A DNA stretch of 64,000 nucleotides from Ipomoea triloba. Its lineage: Eukaryota > Streptophyta > Magnoliopsida > Solanales > Convolvulaceae. This document shows positions 44,918 through 56,299 of the stretch, in pieces. Made by a program: the position numbers and the translations under genes. The first letter of the stretch is position 1. Each line of letters begins with the position of its first letter. The notes beneath the pieces are model-generated. The model worked only from the letters and a program-made list of their open reading frames with translations, was not told the origin of the DNA and searched no databases. The stretch covers positions 16,877,137 to 16,941,136 of the forward strand of contig NC_044917.1 in NCBI RefSeq assembly GCF_003576645.1, written 5' to 3'.

Positions 44918-45288
44918 ATCAAAAGGGAATGAGCTCCCAAGTGAAAAAAGCACACAAGTTTAAGCCATTGACTTAGTCCAGATGAAGAATTAAGGAAAAT
45001 TTTTAAAAAATGAGGTGGCATTTTGATAATTTTTTTGTTTTTGTTTTTGTTTTTTTTTTGTTTTGTTTTTTGTTGTCTTTGGGTGCATTATTTTCTTTCT
45101 TTGAGTGCATATTTTTGTTTTTTCGGATGTTCATTGTTGTTTGTGCCTTCAAGTGTGTACATTGTTACAATATTTTTCATCTTTGGGTGCATATTTTTGT
45201 GTTTTCGAGTGCACTCAAAATTCTACATTTGGAATGATAGGTTAATCCTCTCATTCCAAAATTAGAATTCCATTCCTTTTGATCCAGT
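44918..45288. mobile_element. Possible MITE with short inverted ends
   Basis: The left ggatcaaaagggaatgag and the right, reversed ggatcaaaaggaatgga, bracket about 370 bp rich in gtgcatattttt motifs. No clear duplication flanks it. Confidence 0.45.
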
Positions 45289-45505
45289 GCAAAACCTTGA
45301 ACCTTGAGGTGCATAACTTTAACCCTTGAGGTGTATAACTTTGAACCTTCAGATGCATATTGTTGTGTCTTCGAGTCCATATTATTGTGCCTTCATGTGT
45401 ACATTGTTTTATCTTTGGAAGGAGAGGTTAATCTTCTCCTTCGCAAATTAGAATTCCACCTCAGGAGTGTGCTCCTTCCTAAATTGGGATATTTTATTTG
45501 GCGCA

Positions 45506-45880
45506 GAACTTTTAATTTGTTTGTGATGCGTAGGTGTGTGCGTTTGAGAAATTGGGTGTGTGCAAAAGTCTGAGTATTGTGTGCGCGTGTGTGCGTGGGT
45601 GACGTTGGGTTGGCAATGAAGGGTTTGGGATGCTTTGTTTTGCTCGGAACTTTTAATTTGTTTGTGCTGCGCAGGTGCGTGCCTTTGTGATATTGGGCGT
45701 GTGTAGAAGATTGTGTATTATCTGTTTGTGCGTGTGCGTGGGTGACGTTGGGTTAGAAATGAAGGGTTTGGGATGTATTGTTTTGCCTTGAACTTGTAAT
45801 GTGTTTCTGCTGCGTAGGTGTGTGCGTGTGTGATGTTGGATGTGTGCATAAGTCTGGATAGTGCATGCAATTTAAATTTT
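45506..45880. repeat. Minisatellite, about 2.6 copies of a 142-bp unit
   Basis: Units begin gaacttttaatttgtttgtg at 45506 and 45647 and gaacttgtaatgtgtttctg at 45790. All contain gcgtgggtgacgttgggtt and aatgaagggtttgggatg. Confidence 0.85.
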
Positions 45881-45929
45881 CACAAATGTTTATGGATGAT
45901 TTTCGGGAGTTTATGAGTTTATCTCTCTC

Positions 45930-46406
45930 AAATGCATGATCCAATAAAGAAAATGAAGATGTACATAACTATGTCAAGGATATATCTCCAGGTTGTACAA
46001 AGTATTGATTAACAGTATGTGACACATCCCTCAAACCAGTTGTTGAACAACGATTTGATACATTAGAAGGTGGAATTGAGTTTTATCTAAAGAACACTTC
46101 AATTGCCGATTTTGATGTGCGTCGTAGTACTGATAAAAAGAATAAACATGGTGCCCTCATGAAAAAGTATTTGGTTATTTGTTCCCGCCAAGGATATAAG
46201 GAGCCAATGGATATAGAAATAGTGGCAAGTGAAACCACAAAGCAACCCTAGCGCCGACGTACTTCTAACCATGGTTGTAGTAGGTACTAGGCGCTAGTCG
46301 AGCAGTAGACTAGCGCCTAATGCCTAAGCGATCTAAGCGGCGCCTAAGCAGTACCTAGGCGTCGACTTATAAAAACAAAAAAATAATGCATGTGTTTGGG
46401 TGTATG

Positions 46407-46480
<74 letters not shown>

Positions 46481-47240
46481 TACTTCTCTTACTTATAAAT
46501 AAACAAATTTAAATATATATATATATATATATATGTAATAAAAAAATTAACAAGGTCGACTCGCTCGAGTTAACTTGGCTAACTCAGCCGAGTTGGGCGA
46601 GTTAACTCGGCCCAATCGGCTGAGTTAGGCGCTATGCGCGCGGCCACCTAGGAAGATGCCTAGGGAGCAATTGGCCTCGGTCTAGGGGCGTCTAGTGCCT
46701 AGGCGGGGGATATTTACAACAATGCTTCTAACAGAGTTGGTTGCATCGCTAAGATCATACTCAAACTAAACAATGGTGTGGGGTATGAAGTGGTGTCATT
46801 TGAAGAAAGATACACATTATTTGTGCGATGACAGTTAAAAACCGTTCATGAAAGTGAATCGGAAATTACACATTGGGCATCAGCATTTCATATCAAACTG
46901 TGCAAAAGCTAACATCGGGCTAACTAAGAGTTTCAACCAGTATGTAGAAATGATGAGTGAAGTTGAGAATGTGGGTGTTACGCATCAAGATTTCAATAAC
47001 TACAAGAGAGAGATCTTGGTGTATATGAAAGGGGGAGATGCACAGATGGTAGTGTCCAACTACCTATAAAAGAAGGCGGATTATGAAAATATGTACTTCG
47101 AATACGAGGTGAATGAAATAGAATAGTTGAGCCCGGTGTTCTAGGCTGATGGTGTGGCACGAAAACACTACGCTGCATTTGGAGATGTTGTGGCATTCGA
47201 TGCAACGTACCAAACGATATCTAACAGCCTTTTGTTCAAG
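45930..47240 (+). pseudogene. FAR1/MULE-type transposase pseudogene
   Basis: The reading before the hAT insert is RFDTLEGGIEFYLKNTSIAD and KKYLVICSRQGYKEP, the FAR1 DNA-binding region. After it come RTSN|RVGCIAKIILKLNNGVGY and, from 46848, KLHIGHQHFISNCAKANIGL. Later AAFGDVVAFDATYQT (to about 47210) marks the start of the MULE transposase core with the FDAT box. Stops occur at 46249, 46838, 47067, 47124 and 47140. Members of this family are transposases or, as FAR1/FHY3, light-signalling transcription factors. This copy is truncated after the first core motif. Confidence 0.8.
46270..46724. mobile_element. hAT MITE inserted in the FAR1-like pseudogene
   Basis: A 455-bp element with a perfect 8-bp duplication cttctaac (46262-46269, 46725-46732). 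Its ends are catggttgtagtaggtac and, reversed, cattgttgtaaatatccccc. The interior has gcgcctaagc palindromic motifs and a (TA)n array at 46409-46478. Eight-base TSDs are diagnostic of hAT. Excision restores the transposase frame (TSN|RVGC). Confidence 0.92.
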
Positions 47241-47834
47241 TCTTTGTGCGGTGTTGTGCGCTGTAAAAACATTAAATTCATAACTTTTTTGGCACATATA
47301 ATACTAAAAATTGTGGGGAGGGGTGGTTAAGGTTTGAGAATATTTATATTGTGAAAGGCTGTTATTTTCAATAAATATTCTCATTGAGTTTGCTTCATTC
47401 TTTCATGATTCACCTAATTATATTCCCACTTAAATAAAAAATTAAAAAGGCATTGGTGCGCGTTACTAGGCACAGCACTGTCTAGCATGTGCCTGCAATT
47501 CACACGCATGCTAAGGGCATTAGGTGATGCCATGTATTTTTTAATATTTACTTTTTCTCTTTCGTCGACTTAACATTAAATAAACACAAAACAATAAAAA
47601 AAAAAAAACAAAACAAAACTACCCAAAAGGGGAGGGAAGGGGAGGGGAGAGGATGAGATTTATTACAAAACATAATTTTTTTTTCTAATTCTGTGAGCAA
47701 AAAGTAAAAGAAAAACTTTTTCCTGAACTTTAAGGAAAATGTTTTTTTTTAAAGTCACTAGTCTACGTGTGTGCACCAACACTATATAGCACAAGATCGA
47801 GTTCTATTTTTTTTCTTATTAAAAAAAAGTTACT
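47241..47834. repeat. Local dispersed repeat R, copy 1
   Basis: Contains the ordered blocks tattctcattgagtttgctt (47376), ggcattggtgcgcgttact (47450), gtcgacttaacattaaata (47562) and cccaaaaggggaggg (47621). These recur at 58470-59170 and 63170-63915. It is cut at 47834 by the long LTR. Confidence 0.75.
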
Positions 47835-48169
47835 TGTAATACCCCGAAATTTTAAACCCAAAATTTCTTTTTATTAAGATTATCTCGGATTTATTATTAA
47901 ATCCAAACATTTTCAAAAAATATTTCGTTATAATTATGTACCTTTCAAAACAAAGGTTGTTTCGCGAACTCTGGACCAACGTATTTCGAATCAAGTTATT
48001 GTTTTAAAAGGGGTCCAGATGTTGTTTGAAATTAATCTATTGTAAAATTTTTATCTCAAAGGATTATTTTGTGCAAAAATATTAATATTAATATTAATAT
48101 TTTTGGTACCAAGCTTATGAGTTAAGATTCATCCATATTTTATTATTATTATTAGAAATATTATTATTA

Positions 48170-48513
48170 TTATATAGATTTGGATGGATAAGTATCCATA
48201 TATATTATTATTATATTTACAATTGTGGATAATCATCCATATTTTATAACTATTATTATTATTATATAGATTTGGATGGATAAGTATCCATATATATTAT
48301 TATTATATAGATTTGGATGGATAAGTATCCATATATATTATTATTATATAGATTTGGATGGATAAGTATCCATATATATTATTATTATATAGATTTGGAT
48401 GGATAAGTATCCATATATATTATTATTATATAGATTTGGATGGATAAGTATCCATATATATTATTATTATATAGATTTGGATGGATAAGTATCCATATAT
48501 ATTATTATTATAT
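48170..48513. repeat. 41-bp tandem array inside the LTR
   Basis: The unit gatttggatggataagtatc + catatatattattattatat occurs once near 48176 and then six more times from 48267 to 48513, each almost identical. The inverted LTR keeps one copy (about 54535-54570) and an AAT microsatellite (54450-54486) in place of the six. Confidence 0.9.
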
Positions 48514-48610
48514 ATGTAATATTACGTATATATGTATATATGATAAGGATGAAGAAATGAAGTTCATTTCTTCATTCCCCTTCACTGCAATTCCATTTCG
48601 TGAGAGAAAA

Positions 48611-48641
<31 letters not shown>

Positions 48642-49019
48642 GAAGCAAAATTTCAAGCTTTGATCGCAATTTGTTCGGTAAAATTTATATTTAATCGGTT
48701 AAAAGTTATGTTTTTACTCCTAGTTCATAGTTTTGGGTAGAATTTTGTTGAATCATATTTGTATTATTGTGCTCTATGTTAGGATTTTAAGAGCAAAGGT
48801 TGAATCCCGAGCTTCAATCTTCGAATTTCTTGTGTTCGTAGTGAGATTGAGGTAAGTTACCCCTCAAGTTGGAATTATAGCTACTCAAAGTAGGTAATTG
48901 GTGAATTAATTTCCAATCCATGAAGTTGTATGTAATTTATGAACTTTTTGCGTATTGGACATGTTGTACATAAAAATTAGGAGTAATATATATAAATATA
49001 TATATTGTATGTGTGTGCA

Positions 49020-49102
49020 GCGTGATATATATATATATATATATTATGTATGTAGGGGATATATATATATATATATATGTTACGTGAGTGTGGGTGTGTG
49101 GT

Positions 49103-49144
<42 letters not shown>

Positions 49145-49145
49145 N

Positions 49146-49185
<40 letters not shown>

Positions 49186-49436
49186 ATGTGTGTTGTGGGG
49201 TATATAAATATATTACGTATGTGTGTGTGATATAATATATGTATATAGGTAGTAGTAAAATACATATTATATATATACTATATATATATACCGTAACATA
49301 TATATATTGTTGAAAAATATAGGTATTATCCATATACATTATATCATGTACCCTATACCTATTATATATCTATATTATATATTATATTATCAATTACATG
49401 CTATGGATATATATTATATTATGTACCGTATGTATA

Positions 49437-49479
<43 letters not shown>

Positions 49480-49480
49480 T
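49020..49480. repeat. (TA)n/(TG)n microsatellite field with an undetermined base
   Basis: Several ta arrays, one containing n at 49145. ORFs predicted here are repeats only. Confidence 0.9.
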
Positions 49481-50452
49481 ATAGGTAGTATATGTGAACT
49501 ATGTGTTGTGAACATGAATAAGTAATAAGTGCGTTGTGAGTATAGAAAAGAATTTGATAGTGTAATCATGCCATGTTGGTTGTTGTCATGATATGTGGAA
49601 TTATGTACCACGTGTTGAATACATATGTTAATGAGTGTATAAGTAGGAAAGTTGAGCGTATTGTCGGAACAAGAATAGTGAATGTTTAAAATGAATAAAA
49701 CCTTAGTTTCAAGAAGTTACGAGGACCTTGTTGTCTTTTTACCTCGGGCTATAATTACCGAAGGTCGTCATTGATATATGTACGGTTGTATTCGTACTTT
49801 GGCAAAGTCTATTCGCCGAGTCTCTACGTCACTCATGTATGGCTAGACTGTGGGGGTGTGCACACTTAAGCGTATTGACTCTGTCGTCTCCGGGTTGGTG
49901 TCATTTTAATGGACCTAGGCGGGGCCACACTAGGGGCCATTCTAATGAACCTTCGTCCAAGGGACCGAGAAGAGAATTTGGGTAATGACCGCAAGCCCAA
50001 GTTCCAGGTTCATTCGGTCAACTGACAAGGAATATTCAACATTTCCTATAAGGCCTCATACTTTGAAATGAAACTAAGTCGAGTTTTCATAAATAATGGT
50101 TGAATCAATGTCTATGATGAGATGTGTGATGTCTATGATGAGATGTGTTATGCTATGATGAGATGTGCGATACTAGTTCCAAGAAACTAGACGTTTGACG
50201 TTGAGAAATGGTATATCGTGAAGTTGTCAGGTATGGTTGTGGGAATTCGCGTGTGTAATGTGAATATGATGAACTTTATGCTTATTTGTTTACATTTTGG
50301 TAATTTACAAAAAATGAAAGCATGTCATTTAATAGGACATTCTATGCTATAGTCCATTGGTAAGTTAAAACATCTTTACCTATGAATGAGAAGCTTATGG
50401 GTTCTTACTTAGCCGTCGTGCTAACGGGTGCTTCATTGTTACCCTTTAACAG

Positions 50453-50851
50453 ATGTCATCCAGCAATGAGTCGTATAGTTCGGTAACTTCACCGAACTAT
50501 AATGGCTCAGTTTTTGGATATGGAGTCTATGTACAGCATATGATAGGGGAGGACCCCTACGTACCCGGCCACACTCTGCTAGCTCCTGACGATTCCTTCT
50601 CACCATCCAGCTCTCTTGTGTCTCTGGTAGATGCTCATCTGGCTCGGTGGGGCTACTACCCAATAGAAGTTTTACCGGGTAGCGACCCCCTAGAGTTCAT
50701 TGTACATTACCCATATCTCTGGGATCCCACTCCTCCCGAGGGAGAATGGTCTATGGTCATTGTCACCGATCGCTCCTTGGATCACCTTAAGTGGTTTGAG
50801 GGCGAATGGCATCTAGTTTGGGGAGAGTTGAGATCCCAGTGTATCGTATGA
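50453..50851 (+). CDS. 132-residue ORF inside the long LTR, unknown function
   Basis: ATG 50453 directly follows an acceptor-like ccctttaacag. The product begins MSSSNESYSSVTSPNYNGSV and has GYGVYVQHMIGEDPYVPGHT, then an aromatic-rich C-terminal half (HYPYLWDPTPPEGEWSMVIV, LKWFEGEWHLVWGEL). It is acidic with eight or more Trp/Tyr per half, has no membrane segment and no family I recognise. The inverted LTR carries the same ORF with two substitutions, both changing residues (Ala/Gly, Arg/His). LTRs normally do not encode proteins, so this may be a captured exon or an element-specific accessory protein. Confidence 0.55.
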   Translation: MSSSNESYSSVTSPNYNGSVFGYGVYVQHMIGEDPYVPGHTLLAPDDSFSPSSSLVSLVDAHLARWGYYPIEVLPGSDPLEFIVHYPYLWDPTPPEGEWSMVIVTDRSLDHLKWFEGEWHLVWGELRSQCIV

Positions 50852-51020
50852 TCTGATAGGTGGTGGAGGTCAAGTCGGGATAGTCTAAAACTCTCTTTTT
50901 GTGTACATATTCTGCAGCAGTCTTAGTAGATCAATTGCCAAACTTGGGCATTGTGGTTGTATATATATATATCTAAAGTATGTTTTGGGGTTCTAAGGAT
51001 GTCGTTATCACTCCTATGAA

Positions 51021-51022
<2 letters not shown>

Positions 51023-51095
<73 letters not shown>
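51023..51095. repeat. (TA)n(TG)n microsatellite in the LTR
   Basis: Ta then tg runs. The inverted copy has only the ta part at 52319-52387. Confidence 0.95.
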
Positions 51096-51098
<3 letters not shown>

Positions 51099-51287
51099 GA
51101 ATGTTTAACTTATACCTCTGTTGTCGAGTCAGATAGTTATGAGTTGTTACAGGTGTATAGGAAGCATGTGTAGGTCAGGAAAATTAGCCTGTGGACCTAG
51201 GGAGGAACCGCTAAAGGTTAGCCGGGTTCGACCTAGGTGTGGCGGTGATGCTCCCGGTTGTAGGGTTGACCAACCCGGGGTGTCACA

Positions 51288-51760
51288 GCCCGCCTCCTCC
51301 GATCGAAGTAGTGAACTCCTCGTACTTGACGATATCTCATTGAAGCCATGGGTGGAGCGCATCGAGAAGGCCTTCCCATTACCCGCAGCCATGGAAGTCA
51401 CGCCGTCTCGATTTGAAGTGTTTGCCTTGTCATCGATGCACGTGCCATCTTGATTTAAAGATTGATGTGGCCCTATTCGAGCCCCTCTTGGTGGCCCTAT
51501 TAGAGCCCCTCTTCTTCTTGTGAGTTTCGAAAGAAACATCTTGTAGGTTTTCAGATCTGCGATGAAGAAAACATCCTTTTGCGATGGTCAGCCCGCTGCC
51601 CGCCTCAGATCTATCATGCGTCTTCAGCCGCCTGCTTCCACCGCCTGCTGATTCTTGCTCTCTCCGCTGTCGACCTCCGCCACCGCCACCTTCATCACCT
51701 CTCGAATTTCGTATACAAACCGACGTCGTATTTAACAATAAATTATTTAAAAAAAAAAGT
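51288..51760 (+). other. GC-rich flank between the inverted LTRs
   Basis: After the gcccg flank the sequence is much richer in G and C than its surroundings. It ends with ccgacgtcgtatttaac (about 51720-51736), a motif that recurs in the array at 55170-55430. This suggests it was once joined to the sequence right of 54904. No reliable gene was found. Confidence 0.5.
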
Positions 51761-52100
51761 TAGAGGACAAAGTTCTCTATGTATTGGATATTATTTTTTT
51801 AAAATTTCTTTTTCCCATTTGTATATCATTCTATTTAAAAAAAAAGAAAAAAAAAGAAAAAAAATGTATCCTACTTTTCGAATCATCAAACAATCACAAT
51901 TACTAACAACAAACACATACGATCATTAACATAGATTATATCGCACAATGAACAATTTTCAAGATTATGTGCAGCAATGATAGGTGCTCCCCTTTACCGC
52001 TATCCAGCCACCAGCTCCGATTCCGTTCCGAAAGGTTTACGCTTGGGTTAGGGTGACACAGTAACTTAAGCTTATCTTAACAAACCTAGGTTGACTCGAT
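51761..52100 (-). other. Retroelement leader and A/T-rich junction
   Basis: On the minus strand this follows the primer binding site of the 52121-54899 LTR and is the untranslated leader of that element. Somewhere between 51740 and 51880 (A-rich tract 51834-51865) it joins the GC-rich flank, probably the rearrangement breakpoint. Confidence 0.45.
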
Positions 52101-52120
52101 CCTAGGCTCTGATACCACCT
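52101..52120 (-). promoter_or_regulatory. Primer binding site (initiator tRNA-Met type)
   Basis: On the minus strand the LTR end tgtcaca is followed by agg and tggtatcagagcctagg, a match to the 3' end of tRNA-Met. This orients the 52121-54899 LTR as a 5' LTR. Confidence 0.85.
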
Positions 52121-52314
52121 TGTGACACCCCGGGTTGGTCAGCCCTACAACCGAGAGCATCACCGCCACACCTAGGTCGAACCCGGCTAACCTTTAGCGG
52201 TTCCTCCCTAGGTGCACAGGCTAATTTTTCTGACCTACACATGCTTCCCATACACCTGTAACAACTCATAACTATCTGACTCGACAACAGAGGTATAAGT
52301 TAAACATTCCAAAC

Positions 52315-52389
<75 letters not shown>

Positions 52390-54312
52390 TTCATAGGAGT
52401 GATAACGACATCCTTAGAACCCCAAAACATACTTTAGATATATATATATACAACCACAATGCCCAAGTTTGACAATTGATCTACTAAGACTGCTGCAGAA
52501 TATGTACACAAAAAGAGAGTTTTAGACTATCCCGACTTGACCTCCACCACCTATCAGATCATACGATACACTGGGATCTCAACTCTCCCCAAACTAGATG
52601 CCATTCGCCCTCAAACCACTTAAGGTGATCCAAGGAGTGATCGGTAACAATGACCATAGACCATTCTCCCTCGGGAGGAGTGGGATCCCAGAGATATGGG
52701 TAATGTACAATGAACTCTAGAGGGTCGCTACCCGGTAAAACTTCTATTGGGTAGTAGCCCCACCGAGCCAGATGACCATCTACCAGAGACACAAGAGAGC
52801 TGGATGGTGAGAAGGAATCGTCAGGAGCTAGCAGAGTGTGGCCGGGTACGTAGGGGTCCTCCCCTATCATATGTTGTACATAGACTCCATATCCAAAAAC
52901 TGAGCCATTATAGTTCGGTGAAGTTACCGAACTATACGACTCATTGCTGGATGACATCTGTTAAAGGGTAACAATGAAGCACCCGTTAGCACGACGGCTA
53001 AGTAAGAACCCATAAGCTTCTCATTCATAGGTAAAGATGTTTTAACTTACCAATGGACTATAGCATAGAATGTCCTATTAAATGACATGCTTTCATTTTT
53101 TGTAAATTACCAAAATGTAAACAAATAAGCATAAAGTTCATCATATTCACATTACACACGCGAATTCCCACAACCATACCTGACAACTTCACGATATACC
53201 ATTTCTCAACGTCAAACGTCTAGTTTCTTGGAACTAGTATCGCACATCTCATCATAGCATAACACATCTCATCATAGACATTGATTCAACCATTATTTAT
53301 GAAAACTCGACTTAGTTTCATTTCAAAGTATGAGGCCTTATAGGAAATGTTGAATATTCCTTGTCGGTTGACCGAATGAACCTGGAACTTGGGCTTGCGG
53401 TCATTACCCAAATTCTCTTCTCGGTCCCTTGGACGAAGGTTCATTAGAATGGCCCCTAGTGTGGCCCCGCCTAGGTCCATTAAAATGACACCAACCCGGA
53501 GACGACAGAGTCAATACGCTTAAGTGTGCACACCCCCACAGTCTAGCCATACATGAGTGACGTAGAGACTCGGCGAATAGACTTCGCCAAAGTACGAATA
53601 CAACCGTACATATNCAACATAATATATATATATGTTACGGTATATATATATAGTATATATATAATATGTATCTTACACACATATATATATATTATACCAC
53701 ATAACACACACGTAATATATATATATATATCACACACACAATATACATAACACACACACAATTAATTATATATATGATACACACCTATGTAATATATATA
53801 CACAACACACACACGTAATATATATATAACACACATACATGTAATATATATACCTAACACACACACACGATTAATATATATATAATACACTCTCACACGT
53901 ACACAATATCTATGTATATATATATCATGCTACACACACACAACATATACATATGTACACATATTACTCCTAATTTATGTGTACAACATGTCCAATACAC
54001 AAAATATTCACAAATTACACACAACTACATGGATTGGAAATTAATTCACCAATTACCTACTTTGAGTAGCTATAATTCCAACTTGAGGGGTAACTTACCT
54101 CAATCTCACTACGAACACAAGAAATTCGAAGATTGAAGCTCGGGATTCAACCTTTGCTCTTAAAATCCTAACATAGAGCACAATAATACAAATATGATTC
54201 AACAAAATTCTACCCAAAACTATGAACTAGGAGTAAAAACATAACTTTTAACCGATTAAATATAAATTTTACCGAACAAATCGCGATCAAAGCTTGAAAT
54301 TTTGCTTCTCTC

Positions 54313-54345
<33 letters not shown>

Positions 54346-54444
54346 TTTTCTCTCACGAAATGGAATTGCAGTGAAGGGGAATGAAGAAATGAACTTCATT
54401 TCTTCATCCTTATCATATATACATATATACGTAATATTACATAC

Positions 54445-54486
<42 letters not shown>

Positions 54487-54899
54487 GTTATAAAATATGG
54501 ATGATTATCCACAATTGTAAATATAATAATAATATATATGGATACTTATCCATCCAAATCTATATAATAATAATATTTCTAATAATAATAATAAAATATG
54601 GATGAATCTTAACTCATAAGCTTGGTACCAAAAATATTAATATTAATATTAATATTTTTGCACAAAATAATCCTTTGAGATAAAAATTTTACAATAGATT
54701 AATTTCAAACAACATCTGGACCCCTTTTAAAACAATAACTTGATTCGAAATACGTTGGTCCAGAGTTCGCGAAACAACCTTTGTTTTGAAAGGTACATAA
54801 TTATAACGAAATATTTTTTGAAAATGTTTGGATTTAATAATAAATCCGAGATAATCTTAATAAAAAGAAATTTTGGGTTTAAAATTTCGGGGTATTACA
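52121..54899 (-). mobile_element. Very long LTR (about 2.78 kb), minus-strand copy
   Basis: Inverted match to 47835-51287 from end to end, with the same termini. It is shorter because it lacks six 41-bp units and about 455 bp that in the other copy lie between roughly 49317 and 49770. The missing block coincides with the n at 53614. The outer flank is cgggc (54900-54904), the reverse complement of the gcccg that follows the other copy. Confidence 0.87.
52559..52957 (-). CDS. 132-residue ORF, second copy
   Basis: Same ORF as 50453-50851 in the inverted LTR, differing only at VDGHLARW (Ala in the other) and VTDHSLDH (Arg in the other). Start context and acceptor-like cctttaacag are the same. 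Identity reflects the young age of the LTR pair as much as constraint. Confidence 0.55.
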   Translation of the reverse strand: MSSSNESYSSVTSPNYNGSVFGYGVYVQHMIGEDPYVPGHTLLAPDDSFSPSSSLVSLVDGHLARWGYYPIEVLPGSDPLEFIVHYPYLWDPTPPEGEWSMVIVTDHSLDHLKWFEGEWHLVWGELRSQCIV

Positions 54900-54904
54900 C
54901 GGGC

Positions 54905-55440
54905 AGTTGGACTCATCGCAACCACCGTCGTTGCTTCGATCACTGCGGCCTGTTTTGATTGTGGACGACGGCTTCGAGCACTGCTGACGGTTCGGCGTGG
55001 ATGCTAGGTTGTCTTAGGCCTTATTGTTGGTTGTCAAAGGCATGTGATCTTTGCGACAATGGCAACACTGTTCAATTGTTCAATCTGGATTTTTTCTTTC
55101 AATTTGGATTCAATTGTTTGCACTGCAAATTTTTTTTAAAAAAATTTTTAAGAGATAGAACGTTGGTTTTTTTTTTTAAAACGACATTGTATCTTTATTT
55201 TTTACTTTTTAAAAGATACGGGTTTTTTGAAAAACTGACGTCGTATCTCTTTATTAAAAAAATTAAAAGGGGATACGACGCCAGTTCTTTCTAAAACCCA
55301 ACGTTGTATCCTAATTTTTTTTTAAAAAAAATTACATACGACATCGGTTTTATAAAGGCAACGTCGTATCATTTATTTACTACGTCGGTGAGAACAACGT
55401 CGAAAAATAACCGACGTTGTATGTAAAAAAAAAAACAAAG
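54905..55440. mobile_element. CACTA-like subterminal repeat array and GC-rich flank
   Basis: Between 55170 and 55430, cgacgtcgtat and its variants occur at least eight times in both orientations, separated by A/T tracts. Such arrays are typical of CACTA-element ends. The 54905-55080 part is GC-rich like 51293-51735. No cactac-type terminus was found. Confidence 0.5.
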
Positions 55441-55734
55441 GTAAAAGTGTTTTATGTATACATTAATTAACTAATACAAGTAACTTTTGCTAGAAGTATT
55501 CAACAATTGGTGAATTAGGTAATCTTTTCAAAAAAAAAAAAAAAAAAGGCACAACGTTAACAAAAATAATAAAAACAGGAGGCAATGTTACACTGGAATT
55601 TCATTCCAGTGCTAGCACGGGAATTTCAATGTTAAAAAGAATTCATTGCCAAATAACTCAAATGCAATGTTCAGGCTTCATCTCAATCAAAACTAGAAAA
55701 TAACAATGTAAAAACCATAGTAATTAACAATGGA
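55441..55734. other. Spacer without recognised features
   Basis: AT-rich with poly(A) runs. Nothing further. Confidence 0.35.
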
Positions 55735-56299
55735 AAGCAAGAAAATGACTTCTGGAAAATGTTTTCTGGAAAATGAGTCATTTTCCGGAAAACAGTTTCA
55801 TTTCCAGTGTTTGGATGTATTATGAAAAACTGTCTTTTTGTGTTTGGTTCATTTTCTGGAAAATGGATAGAATTGTATAATTAAACATTGTAATTGTTTT
55901 ATTTAAAATATAAAAAATTATAATAGTTATTAAAATAATGGTATTTAATAAAAAATAGAATTTATAAAAAAAATAAAAATTTTAAAAATTTTAAAAAAAA
56001 AATTAAAAAAAATTTAAAAAAATGTAGCAAAGGTTTTCAGCGGTTTCCCCACCTCCTTGGTCCATGGTCATGAATGATATGGCTTGGTTTTGGTTGAAAA
56101 CATGCGAAACAGTTATTCTGGCGATTCCGTAAAATGACTTACGGAAAAAAATTCCGTAAGTCATTTTCCAGAAAAATGAACTGATTTTCCTTGGTCAACG
56201 GAAAATGTTTCCGTTGACCACATTTTCCAGACATTGCCAAATACAGAAAACTCGGAAAACATTTTCCTGAAGTCATTTTACATGTTACCAAACACACCC
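55735..56299. mobile_element. hAT-like MITE with ggaaaatg repeats
   Basis: The left half has aaaatgacttctggaaaatg and the right end, reversed, begins gggtgtgtttggtaacatgt then aaaatgacttcaggaaaatg. Inverted ttttccggaaaa-type motifs fill both arms. The left edge is approximate and no duplication was seen. Confidence 0.55.

Larger units (their letters stand above)
47835..51287 (+). mobile_element. Very long LTR (about 3.45 kb), plus-strand copy
   Basis: Begins tgtaataccccgaaatttt and ends cccggggtgtcaca; the two ends are inverted versions (tgtRaYaccccg) as in gypsy LTRs. The same sequence lies inverted at 52121-54899. Inside are a 41-bp tandem array, long ta/tg microsatellites with an N at 49145, and a 132-codon ORF. 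The base run after it is gcccg (51288-51292). No polypurine tract precedes 47835, where repeat R is interrupted instead. Confidence 0.85.

Noticed and set aside
48170..48513. Regular 41-bp array resembling a CRISPR array
   Set aside because: The units are contiguous tandem copies without unique spacers, lie in a plant LTR and have no cas genes; it is a minisatellite.
51121..51539. ORFs at the end of the plus LTR (both strands)
   Set aside because: The frame crosses the LTR end into unrelated flank; the part shared with 52102-52287 is LTR terminus, not a conserved protein.
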